Shown here one piece after another: positions 28,334 to 38,107 of a stretch of DNA of 64,000 nucleotides (position 1 is the stretch's first letter; each line of letters begins with the position of its first letter). The stretch is taken from assembly GCF_018138715.1 (NCBI RefSeq), contig NZ_JAGSHX010000001.1, positions 1,240,001 through 1,304,000 on the forward strand, given 5' to 3'. A program made the translations under genes and the position numbers. Source of the stretch: Streptomyces asiaticus (GTDB taxonomy: Bacteria > Actinomycetota > Actinomycetes > Streptomycetales > Streptomycetaceae). The notes below the pieces were generated by a model, which was not told the origin of the DNA, did no database searches, and was given only the letters and a program-made list of their open reading frames with translations.

Positions 28334-30009
28334 TAGCCTCGATCTTGCATGAGGGGTCCGTCAGCTTGCTGGCGGCCCCTTTGTGGTGGGTGTTGGTCGG
28401 GGTTTTCGGAGTCTGGGCAGGCTGATGGCCCGGTTTTCGCGTCGGGTGGGCGCCGGGTTCCACTGCTCCGGTGGGCTGGTGCTGCTCGCAGGGGCGGGAA
28501 GACGCTGGTCAGACGGGGTTCGGGAGGGCGTGGAGTCGTTCCAGGGCTTCGGTGATCACGTCGGTCCAGGGACAGTGCTTGGCCAGGCGGAGGATGCGGC
28601 GGCGTCCGGTGGTGATGAGCTGGGCGGCGGTGGAGAACAGCCGAAGCCGCAGGCGGCGGGGCTCCCACAGGCGGGCCTTGCCGGTCAGGGCAAGCACGGG
28701 CATCCAGGCCAGCAGGTCGAGGGCGATCTGGACGATCTCCAGCCAGATCTGGTTCTGCGCGGCGTCGTGGAGGGGGAGGTTGCGCAGGCCGGTGGCGCGG
28801 GCGGCGCGGATGCGGTCCTCGGCGCGTGCCCGCTGGCGGTGGCGCAGTTCGAGGGTGGCGATCGCCTCGTCGGCCGTGTTGGTGGCGAAGCAGGTAAGGC
28901 GCATGCCGGCGGCGTCGGTGAAGCGCAACTGGGCACCGGGGTGCGGCCGTTCCTTGAGCACAATCAGCCGTAGTCCCTTCGGCCAGCCCGTCAGGCAGTC
29001 ACCGGCGAGTTCGGCGACCCAGGCGCCGTCGCGGATCTCGCCGTCGGCTTCCACGGCCGGTGTCCACGCCGAGGCCGGGACCTTCAGGACGGCTTGGTGG
29101 ATGGCATCGGTGATGGTCATGCCGACCGAGTACGACAGCCACCTTCCACGCTGGGCGAGCCAGGCGACGAACTCGTGGGTGCCACCGCCGGAGTCGGTAC
29201 GGATCAGCGTCTGCCGCCCGCGTCGTAGCCGTTTCGGCAGCTGGGCCAGGGCCAGCTTGGTGGCCTCGCTGTGGTCCGCGGCGGTGTTGGAGCCCGCATT
29301 GCCGGGCCGCAACAGACCCACGACCGGCTCGCCGGACCCGCCCCGGCCATGATCGACGAAGCCCATCAGCGGGTGGTGTCCGAACGTCTTCTTCCAGGTC
29401 GCGGCGGCGTCCTGCTTCTCGGAGTGCGCCAGGACGAGGACCCCGTCGATATCCACGATCACCTGCCCGCCCGCGTCCGGCGCGGCTTCCCCGGCCAACC
29501 GCCGCACGTGTTGGCGTACTTCAGCACGGGCGGAACGCAACGCGGTCAGGACCCGCTGTCCGCCCGACGACAGCGTGCTGATCAGCCGGGAGACCGTGGG
29601 GTCGGAGGCCACCGGACCGAACACGGCCGGCTCGGCCCGCAACATGCCCACATCGGCCAGGCAGTCCCCTCCCAGCGCCACGGCGAGCACCACATCCAGC
29701 AGGATCTTGCCCGGACCATGCACCGCCCGCGGCCTGCGCCACGGCGCCAACGCCGCAGATATCGCCTGATCCAGGCCGGTCCTGCGAACCGTCTCGACCA
29801 GCAGCACACCGCCGGCCTGGGAGACCACCCCGCGACCACCGCCTTCGGTACGAACACGCGGATAGGACCCGATACGCTTCTTCACCTGGAGAGTGCTTCT
29901 TTCACGCGACGACCTGGACCCTAAACACGTCCCATCGTTGCAGGTCAGGAGCACTCTCCGCGTTTCTGATCAACCACTGGACGCCCTGCCGCGTGAAAGC
30001 GCGAGGCTA
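28334..30009 (-). mobile_element. IS1380-family insertion sequence
   Basis: A 1676-bp element bounded by imperfect inverted repeats: TAGCCTCGATCTTGCATG on the left against the complement of CGTGAAAGCGCGAGGCTA on the right (first eight bases identical, then scattered mismatches). The length fits the family (~1.65 kb). It holds one intact transposase gene. No clean target duplication was seen, so the ends are provisional. Confidence 0.75.
28509..29885 (-). CDS. IS1380 family transposase
   Basis: A 458-residue DDE transposase from GTG 29885. Family blocks: GVLLVETVRRTGLDQAISAAL near the start, VIVDIDGVLVLAHSEKQDAA (first Asp), LIRTDSGGGTHEFVAWLAQRG (second Asp), WVAELAGDC, then ADEAIATLELRHRQRARAED with the catalytic glutamate region. 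The C-terminus ends in the usual arginine-rich helix. The longer frame from 29954 would run across the leader without homology. Intact. Confidence 0.88.
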   Translation of the reverse strand: MKKRIGSYPRVRTEGGGRGVVSQAGGVLLVETVRRTGLDQAISAALAPWRRPRAVHGPGKILLDVVLAVALGGDCLADVGMLRAEPAVFGPVASDPTVSRLISTLSSGGQRVLTALRSARAEVRQHVRRLAGEAAPDAGGQVIVDIDGVLVLAHSEKQDAAATWKKTFGHHPLMGFVDHGRGGSGEPVVGLLRPGNAGSNTAADHSEATKLALAQLPKRLRRGRQTLIRTDSGGGTHEFVAWLAQRGRWLSYSVGMTITDAIHQAVLKVPASAWTPAVEADGEIRDGAWVAELAGDCLTGWPKGLRLIVLKERPHPGAQLRFTDAAGMRLTCFATNTADEAIATLELRHRQRARAEDRIRAARATGLRNLPLHDAAQNQIWLEIVQIALDLLAWMPVLALTGKARLWEPRRLRLRLFSTAAQLITTGRRRILRLAKHCPWTDVITEALERLHALPNPV

Positions 30010-30497
30010 GGCATGCACCTCAGTGCACGAGAGACGGACAACGCTTCGACAGCGCTCCTTCTGAGCGGCGTTCGGCGGCGACCCAGGCGGAGTTGGGCGG
30101 TGGTGGTTCGCAATTGCCGAGAGCATCCGCAGCGACAGGGCCGGGTAGTTCAAGGACTTCGTGCCGGAGGGCAGAGCCAGGGGACGCTGCGGCTGAGGCT
30201 GCGATCTCGTTCGAAGAGTGCGGAAAGGTATCCGACGCCGCGTGGCTGGCCTACCCCGACGCCGGGAAAGATTCAGCGGGATGTCGGGATAGCTGCCCGA
30301 TTCGCAGGTGAGAGCAAGGTCGAGTGGCACAGCGCAGGCTAGCGAGTTGCCATCTGGCGGCAGTCGGCCTGGCTACTTTGCGCCACTTTCTTTGTTTGGG
30401 CCTAGATCTGTGCCCGTGGCGATGCATCCTGGGCGGTCGCGTGACGGAGTGGGGGGACCAGGGCTAGCAAGCAGCCCCGGCCACCGGAGGAGGGGCA
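30010..30497 (+). other. Intergenic stretch upstream of the RipA-type gene
   Basis: Between the IS1380 end and the next gene no convincing frame was found on either strand. The final bases hold a strong GGAGGAGGGG ribosome binding site. The promoter for the 30.5-31.3 kb pair must lie here. Confidence 0.35.
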
Positions 30498-30962
30498 GTG
30501 GCGTTATCTGACCCAGAGCAGCGGGCTGAGGTGCTGGAACTGTACAAACTCGCCGTCGAGATGGCCGACCGGGTATCGGTGCGCCGCGGAACCGCCAACG
30601 CGTTCTTCTTGACCGTGCAGACCACGTTCGTCGCCTTGATCGGTCTCGGCTTTCCGAAGCTGTCCAACGCTCCGTGGTGGGTGTCGGCGTCGCTGCTTCT
30701 GGTCGGCGTGACGCTCTCTGCGACGTGGTGGATGCAACTGCGTAGCTACCGGGACCTGAACACCGCGAAGTTCAAGGTCATCATCAAGCTGGAGGAAGGT
30801 CTCCCTGCCAAGATCTTCACCGACGAGTGGGATCAGCTGCGACGCGACCCCGTTCACGGCTGGCGCAAGCGTTATGCGGAACTGGGCACATCCGAGCGCG
30901 TGATCCCCGTGGTGTTCGCCGTAGCGCATCTGCTCGTCTTCGTTGGCACACTGACGATGTGA
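30498..30962 (+). CDS. RipA-family octameric membrane protein
   Basis: A 154-residue protein with two closely spaced membrane helices (residues ~33-55 FFLTVQTTFVALIGLGF and ~60-80 WWVSASLLLVGVTLS). An amphipathic N-terminus carries an ELYKLAVEMADRVSVRR block, and there is a third hydrophobic segment at the C-terminus. This matches the RipA-type octameric membrane protein family, whose biochemical role is not settled. GTG 30498 has a GGAGGAGGGG site just upstream. The stop overlaps the next GTG (GTGA), so the two proteins are probably made together. Family assignment moderately sure. Confidence 0.7.
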   Translation: MALSDPEQRAEVLELYKLAVEMADRVSVRRGTANAFFLTVQTTFVALIGLGFPKLSNAPWWVSASLLLVGVTLSATWWMQLRSYRDLNTAKFKVIIKLEEGLPAKIFTDEWDQLRRDPVHGWRKRYAELGTSERVIPVVFAVAHLLVFVGTLTM

Positions 30963-31258
30963 CCTACCTCGACCAGCTCGCCGAACTGATCCGTTCCTGC
31001 CTTCCGGCTGAAGCCGAACCTCCTGAGGATTCTGACGATTTGTTCCGTATCTACGCCGTGCTCTTGAGGGCTAAGGGGGAGCAGGTCACTGAAGAGGACG
31101 TCCACGACGCCTGGTCGGCCTGGATACAGTCGGTCAACAGCCGTCACCAGGCGCTGGTGCCCTTCCAGGACCTCGACGCGCAGACCCGGGCCTTCGACGC
31201 TCCGTACGCGCGGGCTATCCGCACTGCCGCCCGCTATACCCAAGAGCGCGTCAGCTGA
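30959..31258 (+). CDS. Small soluble protein coupled to the RipA-type gene
   Basis: A 99-residue acidic, mostly helical protein from GTG 30959 in a four-base overlap with the RipA-type gene. Clear blocks: YLDQLAELIRSCLPAE, LFRIYAVLLRAKGEQVTEED, VHDAWSAWIQ, FQDLDAQTRAFDAPYARAIR. I believe it corresponds to an actinobacterial domain of unknown function (DUF7701-like), from memory only. Translation coupling suggests a fixed ratio with the membrane protein. Confidence 0.65.
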   Translation: MTYLDQLAELIRSCLPAEAEPPEDSDDLFRIYAVLLRAKGEQVTEEDVHDAWSAWIQSVNSRHQALVPFQDLDAQTRAFDAPYARAIRTAARYTQERVS

Positions 31259-31420
31259 CGCCAGAGCGCCACGAGGCGTACCCCGAAGCCGTCAAACAGG
31301 CCCATGCCGACTTCGCCGCCCTGAACCGCGGAGAGATTCCCGAGCCCCGCACCGAAGCAGAGGCCCTGAAATTACGCTGAGCTACTTGTCCTTTCACCGT
31401 AGCTATACGAGAACAGGGCC

Positions 31421-31591
31421 ATGACCGAATGCGCCTCTTTTGAGGCGATGCTCGAAGCGGAGGATGACGCCGCCATCGGCAAAGCAGGCATGACCCGCGA
31501 CCAGTTACTGGCCGCCTGCCGCAGCATCTATCCCCCGGCCAAGGAAGCCCTCGGCGTCTTCGCCATCCACCTCGAACTCCAGCCCGCATAA
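31421..31591 (+). CDS. Small conserved-looking hypothetical protein
   Basis: A 56-residue frame from ATG 31421 to TAA 31591: a short acidic helix (ASFEAMLEAEDDAAI), then GMTRDQLLAACRSIYPPAKE and a hydrophobic strand AIHLEL. The pattern looks like a genuine small protein. Just upstream, 31265-31380 reads as another short peptide (EAYPEAVKQAHADFAALNRG) without a start, possibly the tail of a deleted gene. Confidence 0.45.
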   Translation: MTECASFEAMLEAEDDAAIGKAGMTRDQLLAACRSIYPPAKEALGVFAIHLELQPA

Positions 31592-31670
31592 CAGGCCGTC
31601 CCGGACACTCCCCGGGAACGGCCTTGGGGGCGGCCAGGATGATGACCGGCCACAGATCTTCCAGCACAGT

Positions 31671-33164
31671 GTGTGCATGAATTTATCGCCTGAGTCGGTA
31701 CTACGGTTCCTGCTGATCTGGGCCACGGGCATGCTGGCGATGTCCGGACTGAGCGGACGGAGGACGCGCCAGCAGCTCGTCGGGATGCTGTGCCAAACCG
31801 TGTTCCCGCTACTGCTGTTCGGGCTTTTCATTGCCATCCCGTTGCTGGTGCCCGACCGGTTCCCGCAGTGGTGGGACAGGTGGTGGCGGTACGTGGTTCC
31901 GCTGTCCACGGTGCTCGGCGGCCTGGTGATGTGGCTGCCGCAGCAGGGCAAGCGGCTGAGCTGGAGCGGCCGCTGGGAGTTCCGTGACCCCGCCCAGGGA
32001 GATCCCGCACAGGAACCCGCGACCGGCGTGGATGGTCCGACCCGGCCTCCGCATACGAGGCTGCGGGTCCTCGGCTACGTGATGATGCTGGCCGGTGTCG
32101 CCCTCACGACCGTTCCCACGCTGGTGCTGCAGCGGCCTGACATCACCCCGGACTGGGTGGAGCCCAACGGGTTCCTCATCGGTGTCACCGGGTTGTTCAG
32201 CGTCCTTTACGGCGGCAAGACGCTGAAGCTCGCCCGCACCCGGCAAGCGCGGGAGCTCCTGTCGAGGCCGATCCGCAGGGACGCGTGGCTGGGATCGCTG
32301 CTGTGGGTCGCGGCCTGGTTATGCTGTCTGGTCGGGCTGACCCTGACGCTCGGCGGACTGTCCGTGATGATGGAACCCCTCGACCTCGCGTGGTGGCAGA
32401 TGTTCCTCACGCTGTGGACGATGATCCTCGGCGGTTTCGTGTTCACGCAGGGCCGCAAGACCTTCCTGCGGGCGCGGCGGCACCGGTCCCGCTTCGTTCC
32501 GGATCATCGACACCTCAAGGCCGGTTCCTACGTGCTTTACCTGCGCTCGTTCAGGGAAGACGAGCAGCAGACGGCCCTGCACGAAGTGCCGCTGCCGGGC
32601 ATGGGGGGTGGTGCAATTACCGGGTTCCTGGTGTCCGGAGCTTCGGCAGAGGAGCACCTCGCCGAGATCTTGCGGCCGGTCGGGCCGTTGGTCGCGGTCG
32701 GCGCACCGGGTGAGCGGCTGCCGCATGTGGGCGCGGTGCGCATGTACCTGCCGCACGAGGGCTGGCAGGAGCCGGTGCGCGAGCTGATGCGGAAGTCCCG
32801 GCTGACCGCGCTGACCCTGGGCACCAGTGAGGGCACGATGTGGGAGCTGGCCGAGGCGTTCCAGCTTCTGCCTCCGCATCGGCTGGTGTTGTTCATCCCG
32901 GCGCTGAAGAAGGCCGAGTACCAGCGCATCCGTGCCGCTGCGCCGCGCCTGCCGGAGTGCCCCCGGTGGCTGGACACTCAGCACCGGACGGTGATCCAAG
33001 GCGTCATCCATTTCGCTGCGGACTGGACGCCGGCCATCGCGCCCGTTGTGGACGACTACGGCAACGTGAAGTCGAACCTGTTCACGGCGATGATGCCCGC
33101 GCTGCTCCCCGCCTTCACCGCGATCGAAGAGTACGAGAAGGAAACCGGCGTGCTGTATGGCTGA
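31671..33164 (+). CDS. Membrane protein with C-terminal TIR/Rossmann-like domain
   Basis: A 497-residue protein. Roughly six hydrophobic helices lie within residues 8-270 (LLFGLFIAIPLLV, VMMLAGVALTTVPTLVL, LLWVAAWLCCLVGLTLTLGG). A ~200-residue cytoplasmic domain follows, starting YVLYLRSFREDEQ and continuing with EEHLAEILRPVGPLVAVG, VRMYLPHEGWQEPV and LTALTLGTSEGTMWELAEAF. The order of strand, acidic loop and WELAEA helix resembles TIR or related Rossmann effector domains, where a late glutamate is catalytic. That is a fold-level impression. With the upstream RipA-type pair it may be a membrane-bound defence or signalling gene. ATG 31677 is an alternative start. Confidence 0.6.
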   Translation: MCMNLSPESVLRFLLIWATGMLAMSGLSGRRTRQQLVGMLCQTVFPLLLFGLFIAIPLLVPDRFPQWWDRWWRYVVPLSTVLGGLVMWLPQQGKRLSWSGRWEFRDPAQGDPAQEPATGVDGPTRPPHTRLRVLGYVMMLAGVALTTVPTLVLQRPDITPDWVEPNGFLIGVTGLFSVLYGGKTLKLARTRQARELLSRPIRRDAWLGSLLWVAAWLCCLVGLTLTLGGLSVMMEPLDLAWWQMFLTLWTMILGGFVFTQGRKTFLRARRHRSRFVPDHRHLKAGSYVLYLRSFREDEQQTALHEVPLPGMGGGAITGFLVSGASAEEHLAEILRPVGPLVAVGAPGERLPHVGAVRMYLPHEGWQEPVRELMRKSRLTALTLGTSEGTMWELAEAFQLLPPHRLVLFIPALKKAEYQRIRAAAPRLPECPRWLDTQHRTVIQGVIHFAADWTPAIAPVVDDYGNVKSNLFTAMMPALLPAFTAIEEYEKETGVLYG

Positions 33165-33817
33165 CCTAGGATTTCTGGTGTGCAGGAGCCCGCGTCGGGA
33201 CTCGGGGGATCGTGGACGGGCGCGAGCTGTTCGCGCGTGTGTGGTCAGCTCAGGGCCGTGATCAATCTCGGCGCCAACGACTGTACCGATGTAGAAAGCG
33301 CCGCCAACTGCATCCAGCAGCGGCTCCGGCAACAACTGCGTTCAGTCGCCGACCGTTCTGTGTCACATCTGGAGCGCCTCCCCCACGCGCGGGCGCCCCT
33401 TCGCTCCCTACCGGCACACGCCCCGCTCCGGCAGGGTGAGAGTCGTCGGCCGCTGCGATCAAACGGGAGGGGATACGGCATGGCGTATGAGGAGCGTATG
33501 TACCACGGCGTGCAGGGATTGGAGACGAGGAAGATGAGCGGCAGCGAGGGTCGGAGAAGGTCAAGCCCGTCACCGCGCTTCGCCGGCAGGCACTTGAAGC
33601 TGGCCACCGTTCGGCACCAAGTGGCGTAGGGCAACTGGCGACGCCATACCACGCGGCTGATGTTCGGCTTCGCGGCCTGGAAGGCTGTCGTGATGCTGAC
33701 CAGTGGACGACCCGTTACTCAACATCCTGAGTCATAGATGGCAGCCCTGAGGTTGTCCCGTCGCATCCCTCACCCGCACCTGCGTCCCGTAGTGATCGGT
33801 GAGATTGATCTTGCTGG
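33165..33817. other. Stretch with at most a very small gene
   Basis: A frame of 48 codons at 33481-33627 follows a GGGAGGGG site but is Arg/Ser-rich without domain. On the minus strand, bases 33732-33810 read INLTDHYGTQVRVRDATG directly after the recombinase stop, which looks like a piece of a real protein but has no start. Nothing else was seen. Confidence 0.3.
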
Positions 33818-34825
33818 CTACTCGCCCTCTGGACGCTGGAGAACCTGCCTCTGAAGGCGTTCGCGAAGATCCGCCTCCTCGGCCGTCAGCGGGTCCTCGG
33901 GCCGGCGGATGCGGACAGGCTTCGGCCGGAGCGACACGCCGTCGTCCGCGGCGGTCTGCTCGGCTTCGGCGAGGGCGCGGTAGAGGGAGGCGACCGAGGG
34001 GGACTGGCCCGCGTTCTTGCCGGTCTTGATGGTGAGCTTCTTTGCGATCTCCGGGACGGGGACGCCTTTGTCCTTCAGCGCGATGGCGAAGGTGAGCATG
34101 TCGTCGTCGATGACCTTGGGCCGTCCGCCGTGGTTGCCCTTGGATGCGGCGGTGACCTGGCCTTCGAGGGTCTTCTCCCGGATGTAGTTGCGCTCGATCT
34201 GTCCGGCGACGGCGAGGACGGCGAAGAACATGGCGCCCATGCCGTTGGGGTCGTAGATGCCGGTGAGCGGGCAGGTGAGGAGCTCGAGCTGGATGCCTCC
34301 GGCCTGGAGCTCGGCGGAGAGCGCCATGAGCTCGGCGGCGTTGCGGGCGAGCCGCTTGAGTTCGTGGACGGTGAGGATGACCGGGGTCTCGGGCGCGGCC
34401 TCCTTGAACTGGTGGGCCAGCGCGAGGGCCTTCTCCAGCTCGGGCCGGACTTTGACGCGGGTGCTGATCTGCTCGTGGAAGATCTTGTGACACTCCGCCC
34501 GTCGGAGGGCTTCGAGTTGGCTCGCCAGCTCCTGCCGCGCGGTCGACGTCCTCGCGTACCCGATCCGCACCGGCTGCTGGGTGCGGGGCGCGGGCACGAC
34601 CGCGAGCGCCGGGCCCTGCTTCCAAGCGCGGCCGGGTCCGCGGTCGGCGGGCACCGGCACCTCGAGTTCCTCGCGCAGCGCGGGCACGAGGACGAAGCGC
34701 GGGGTGTGGTACTTCGCGGCCGTCTTCCCGCCCCGGGTGCGGCAGGCGCTGCCGGCGGGGGCGTCACAGTTGGGGCAGTCGTGGCGTTCTACCGCCAATG
34801 CTGCCTGATCGGGCGTGAGATCCAC
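33818..34825 (-). CDS. Serine recombinase (resolvase/invertase family)
   Basis: A 335-residue site-specific recombinase. An N-terminal zinc-finger-like module (CPNCDAPAGSACRTRGGK, residues 17-34, followed by His) precedes the catalytic domain, which begins at RIGYARTSTARQEL with the nucleophile S94. Conserved arginines follow in LKRLARNAAEL and IERNYIREKT, then GRPKVIDDDM starts the C-terminal helix-turn-helix. Size and order fit small serine recombinases of Tn3-type transposons and plasmids. It may be the resolvase of the element whose transposase tail lies at 21.5 kb, but the distance makes this uncertain. Start is GTG 34825. Confidence 0.9.
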   Translation of the reverse strand: MDLTPDQAALAVERHDCPNCDAPAGSACRTRGGKTAAKYHTPRFVLVPALREELEVPVPADRGPGRAWKQGPALAVVPAPRTQQPVRIGYARTSTARQELASQLEALRRAECHKIFHEQISTRVKVRPELEKALALAHQFKEAAPETPVILTVHELKRLARNAAELMALSAELQAGGIQLELLTCPLTGIYDPNGMGAMFFAVLAVAGQIERNYIREKTLEGQVTAASKGNHGGRPKVIDDDMLTFAIALKDKGVPVPEIAKKLTIKTGKNAGQSPSVASLYRALAEAEQTAADDGVSLRPKPVRIRRPEDPLTAEEADLRERLQRQVLQRPEGE

Positions 34826-35743
34826 GGCGGCAGTCTCTCAGAAGTGCCTCGCACAACGCGCCGGTTTCGAGAGGACTTCTGCGAGTGGCGACCTGGGGAA
34901 ACGTGATTGTCTCCGGGGTTTTCGCAGAACTCTCGCATTCGGTCATTTGTGAGAGGCATCAAATCGCTACCGCTAACCGCTGTTCCGTTGTTCCCCGAGC
35001 CGGCGGCGGGGGTCTTCTTCTCCTTGGACCGTTGACGGGCTTCGGCCTGAGCTGCGGTGAGGTACCGCTCGACCGCCGCAGCGTACGTCGGCGGTCGAGC
35101 GGAAAAGGGCACGACGCGGGCGCGCGGTACTTGAAGGCCCCGGGCTCCTACCTCGGACATCAGCCGCAAGGCGCGGCCCCCCGGGGCGCAGTCGCGTCGC
35201 CGCGCCGGGGGGCCGTCGAACGCGGTGCTGCGTGGATAATGCGGCGCGCCGGCCCAGGCATCCCCTCAGCTCTGGCCTGGACCGCCATGGCCCTGATGAC
35301 GCGCCGGCTGACGAAACCGGTAGCCGACTGGCGCGAGCCGAAACCCCCGCCGCCCCCGCCGGCCCCGGCCCTGCGCATCCGGCTATGCCCCTGGACCGTC
35401 CGCCTCGCACCCACGCCTTTATGACCAGGTAGATCACACGACAGGAACAATCCGCGGACGCGGAACGTGTCTCAGCAGGTCCCGCGGTAAGTCACCCCGG
35501 GGAGGTATGTCTTCCAGTCGGTTTGTGCGGATCCTCGACGGTCTGGAGGCCCTGATCACGCGCCGTACCGGGTAACTCGGGGAAGATCAGCCGCGACTCA
35601 TTTCAAGTGGCGCCTACTCGGGTGCGATCTCCAACTGATCATGTTCCCCCGTGACCGCGTTGAACGACAGTGCCGCCCCTGCGCCGGCTCTTTCGCCCTG
35701 GACGAGGTCGGTGTCCGCGCCGGCGGCCGACGCGTTCACTCGC
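34826..35743. other. Stretch of relic or non-coding DNA
   Basis: More than 900 bases without a firm gene. A minus-strand frame at 34950-35169 reads RVVPFSARPPTYAAAVERYL, similar to the start of some tyrosine integrases, and then degenerates. A 22-codon frame at 35506-35574 has a GGGGAGGT site. The repeated TTCTGCGAG/TTCGCAGAA words at 34876 and 34920 beside the recombinase gene could be part of its recombination site. Confidence 0.3.
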
Positions 35744-36262
35744 TTACGGAAGGAGTTTCGCCTGGCTCGCCCACTGCCGGAGGTCGCCGCAGGTTGCGGT
35801 TGTTGTCCGGCTACGGCTGGCCAGGGTGTCGAAGGTGGCACGTACCTGGCTGCCGAGGTAGGCAAACACATGAGCCGCGCGGCCGGTCTGGTAGGCGAGC
35901 AGCCGAAAGGCGGCGACGTCGTGTTCCTCCATGTCGTCGTCCGCCTGCGCGGGCGCCGCAGCCAGGAACTCGTAGTCGCGCTTATTCATGACGGTATGGG
36001 CGACGGTGCGCAGTGCCGTGGCGTGCAGGGCTTCGACGGTGGACGGGCGTCCGGCCGCTGCGGCGTCCAGGATGACGGTGTGCATGGTGAGCGCTGCGAA
36101 GGTCCCGAGCAATCGCTCCCCCTGGGGCACGTCCAGGCCGCGTTCGCGGAAGTCGTCATGGCGACGATCACGCCGCCAGGTTTCCTGGTCGATCAGGGGC
36201 AGCAGACATCGGCTCAGGGCGCGGCACTCGCGCCAGACGACGTTGTCACGGGCACTGTTCAT
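35744..36262 (-). CDS. Hypothetical protein, possibly with a frameshifted C-terminus
   Basis: A 172-residue protein (LLPLIDQETWRRDRRHDDF, MHTVILDAAAAGRPSTVEA, DVAAFRLLAYQTGRAAHVF), largely helical, without membrane segment or known domain. After KLLP the +1 frame continues convincingly (FRKRVNASAAGADTDLVQGE ... GEHDQLEIAPE, stop 35614), so the real protein may have been ~45 residues longer before a frameshift near 35750. It lies downstream of the disrupted secreted-protein gene on the same strand. Confidence 0.45.
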   Translation of the reverse strand: MNSARDNVVWRECRALSRCLLPLIDQETWRRDRRHDDFRERGLDVPQGERLLGTFAALTMHTVILDAAAAGRPSTVEALHATALRTVAHTVMNKRDYEFLAAAPAQADDDMEEHDVAAFRLLAYQTGRAAHVFAYLGSQVRATFDTLASRSRTTTATCGDLRQWASQAKLLP

Positions 36263-36340
36263 GGCTGCTGAAGCCCCTCTCGAGAGTGCTGTGCCCGCCG
36301 CAGCCGGGCAGGGCGAGCACAGGTCTGTCTCACGTCATGC

Positions 36341-36673
36341 TCACACGCAGGGCACGTACAGGACGGAGCTGTAGGCAGTTCCGGAGTCGTGGCTACCGTT
36401 GGGGGAGACGATGGTTCCAACCGTCACGGTTCGCCATCCGGTATTCGGGTCGCCGGGTTTGTCCGTGCAGGTCGCCGAGGCCGAACTTGAGCGCAGTGGG
36501 GGCGGGCACTTGGTCTGACGCGGTCCTGACCCGCCGGTCATCCACTGGTTGGAGTAGTTGTTGTAAAACTCGACGTCGACTTCGCTGTTGCAGCTGGCCG
36601 GAGTTCCGCCGGCACAGGAAGAGATGCCGCCCGTGCCGGTGACCTTGCTACCGCTGTGGTTGGGCTTCGAGGC
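36341..36673 (-). pseudogene. Secreted protein, 3' half (split by IS701)
   Basis: Reads from the IS701 junction (SKPNHSGSKVTGTGG, SCNSEVDVEFYNNYSNQW, GWRTVTVGTIVSPNGSH) to a C-terminal VLYVPCV and stop at 36341. It has several cysteines and many Ser/Thr/Asn, as in exported proteins. Removing the IS and one copy of ATAG joins it in frame to the 38108-38305 part (TCTLY then ASKPNHSG). Function unknown; a cell-surface or pore-like role is possible. Confidence 0.6.
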
Positions 36674-36677
36674 ATAG

Positions 36678-38107
36678 TAGGACTCCGTTAGGTCTCTTTC
36701 GATCTTGGTGCTGTGTGTGTCCTGCTGGGCAGGGGGTGGTGGCAGGTGGCGCAGATGCCGGTCCAGCACCTCAAGGTGTCTTGGAGGGCGTCGAGGGTCT
36801 GGTAGAGAGTGAGCTGGGCCCGGGGACTTTTGGGGCCAGGCGTTGTTCGGTCAGGAAGGCGTGGGTGGCGGTCACGAGGGTGACGTGGTGGTGCCGGCCG
36901 GGCCAGGAGCGGCCTTCGAAGTGGTCCAGGCCCAGGGCGTGTTTGAGTTCGCGGTAGTCGTGCTCGATGCGCCAGCGGAGACCTTGGCCAGGCGGACCAG
37001 GTCGGCGATCGGGGTGTCGGCCGGCAGGTTGGACAGCCAGTAGTCGGTGGGAGCCTCGGCCTCTTCGGGCCATTCGACCAGCAGCCAGTAGTCGGGCAGG
37101 ATGCCGTCCCACCAGCCCTGTTCGGCCGAGGCGGCGGCTCGGATGGGACGTTCGGCGGCGTTGCCGGCCGGGCGGACGCGCACGGCGGCGACGCGGGAAC
37201 GTAACTCGCCGCGTGAGCCCTGCCGCCAGGTGAGGGAGGTGAACGCTTCCTGTCCGAGATCGGCGGCGAGGGCTGCCACCGAGGGTGCGGGCTGACGGTA
37301 GCGGGGCTGAGGCCGGCGGCCGACGATGCCTTTGCGGTCCGGGGTCTCGGGCTTCGCCTCGAACGGGTGGGCGGTCACGTCCGCGCGGTTCGGCAAGCAC
37401 GTAGTGGATTTCGCGGTCTGCCAGGGCGGCCCGCAGGTGTGCGTTGGTGCCGTAGGCGGCGTCGGCCACGACGACCGGCGGCCTCATTCTCCAGTCGGCC
37501 AGAGTGTCGAGCATGTCCAGAGCCAGCCGCCACTTCTCGCGGTGCCCGGCCTCGGGCGGGACGCGGGTGAGGGTCCTGCGGGCGGTGTCCGCCGCCCACT
37601 CCTTGGGCAGGAACAGCCGCCACTGCAGCGGGCAGGAGGCGGTATCGGTGGCGGCGTGGACGCTGACCGCGACCTGGCAGTTCGCCCGTTTCCCCAGGGC
37701 CCCGCAGTACTGCCGGGCCACAGCCACCGACATTCTTCCGTCTTTGGGTACCGACACATCGTCGATCACCCAGGCCGTCGGGGTGATGAGCGGAAGCATC
37801 CGCTCGCAGATCCGCCGCTGCACCGGCACCGGATCCCACGTGGACTGGTTCACGAACTGCTGCAGGTTCTGCTCATTGCCGTCCGGCAGCCGCGAAGCCA
37901 TCGCCTGGATCGACTTGCGGCGACCGTCCAGCATCAGCCCCCGTAAGTAGCAGTCACCCTTGGCCCGCTGATCCTTCCGCGGCACCGACGCGAACACATC
38001 AGCCACAAACAACGCCAACTTCACCCGCACCCGGTTCACTTCATGTGCATCCACACACCCACCATGCTCCTGAACAGGCCCGACAGGAAAGACCTAACGG
38101 AGTCCTA
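36678..38107 (-). mobile_element. IS701-family insertion sequence with ATAG duplication
   Basis: A 1430-bp element with perfect 18-bp inverted repeats TAGGACTCCGTTAGGTCT at 36678-36695 and its complement at 38090-38107. The target duplication ATAG is at 36674-36677 and 38108-38111. It carries a transposase gene with two frameshifts and interrupts a secreted-protein gene. A truncated second copy of the same family, with the same 18-bp end, lies at 46057. Confidence 0.93.
36771..38054 (-). pseudogene. IS701 transposase, frameshifted
   Basis: From GTG 38054 the first ~225 residues are intact (NRVRVKLALFVADVFASVPR, LQQFVNQSTWDP, WVIDDVSVPKDGRMSV with the first catalytic Asp, PPVVVADAAYGTNAHLR with the second). 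Near 37390 the frame shifts, and the next part (FEAKPETPDRKGIVGRRPQP to DYWLLVEWPEEAEAPTDYWL) continues in another frame. Near 36980 it shifts back for LRWRIEHDYRELKHALGLDH, which has the catalytic Glu. The protein is therefore not made whole, although the ends could be moved by a related transposase. Confidence 0.8.

Noticed and set aside
28327..30013. GGCA near both ends of the IS1380 element as target duplication
   Set aside because: On the left it is separated from the inverted repeat by three bases, so it is not a clean flanking duplication.
34860..34945. TTCTGCGAG/TTCGCAGAA words as the recombination site of the serine recombinase
   Set aside because: Only two imperfect half-sites are visible and spacing does not match a clear three-subsite res arrangement, so it is mentioned but not called.
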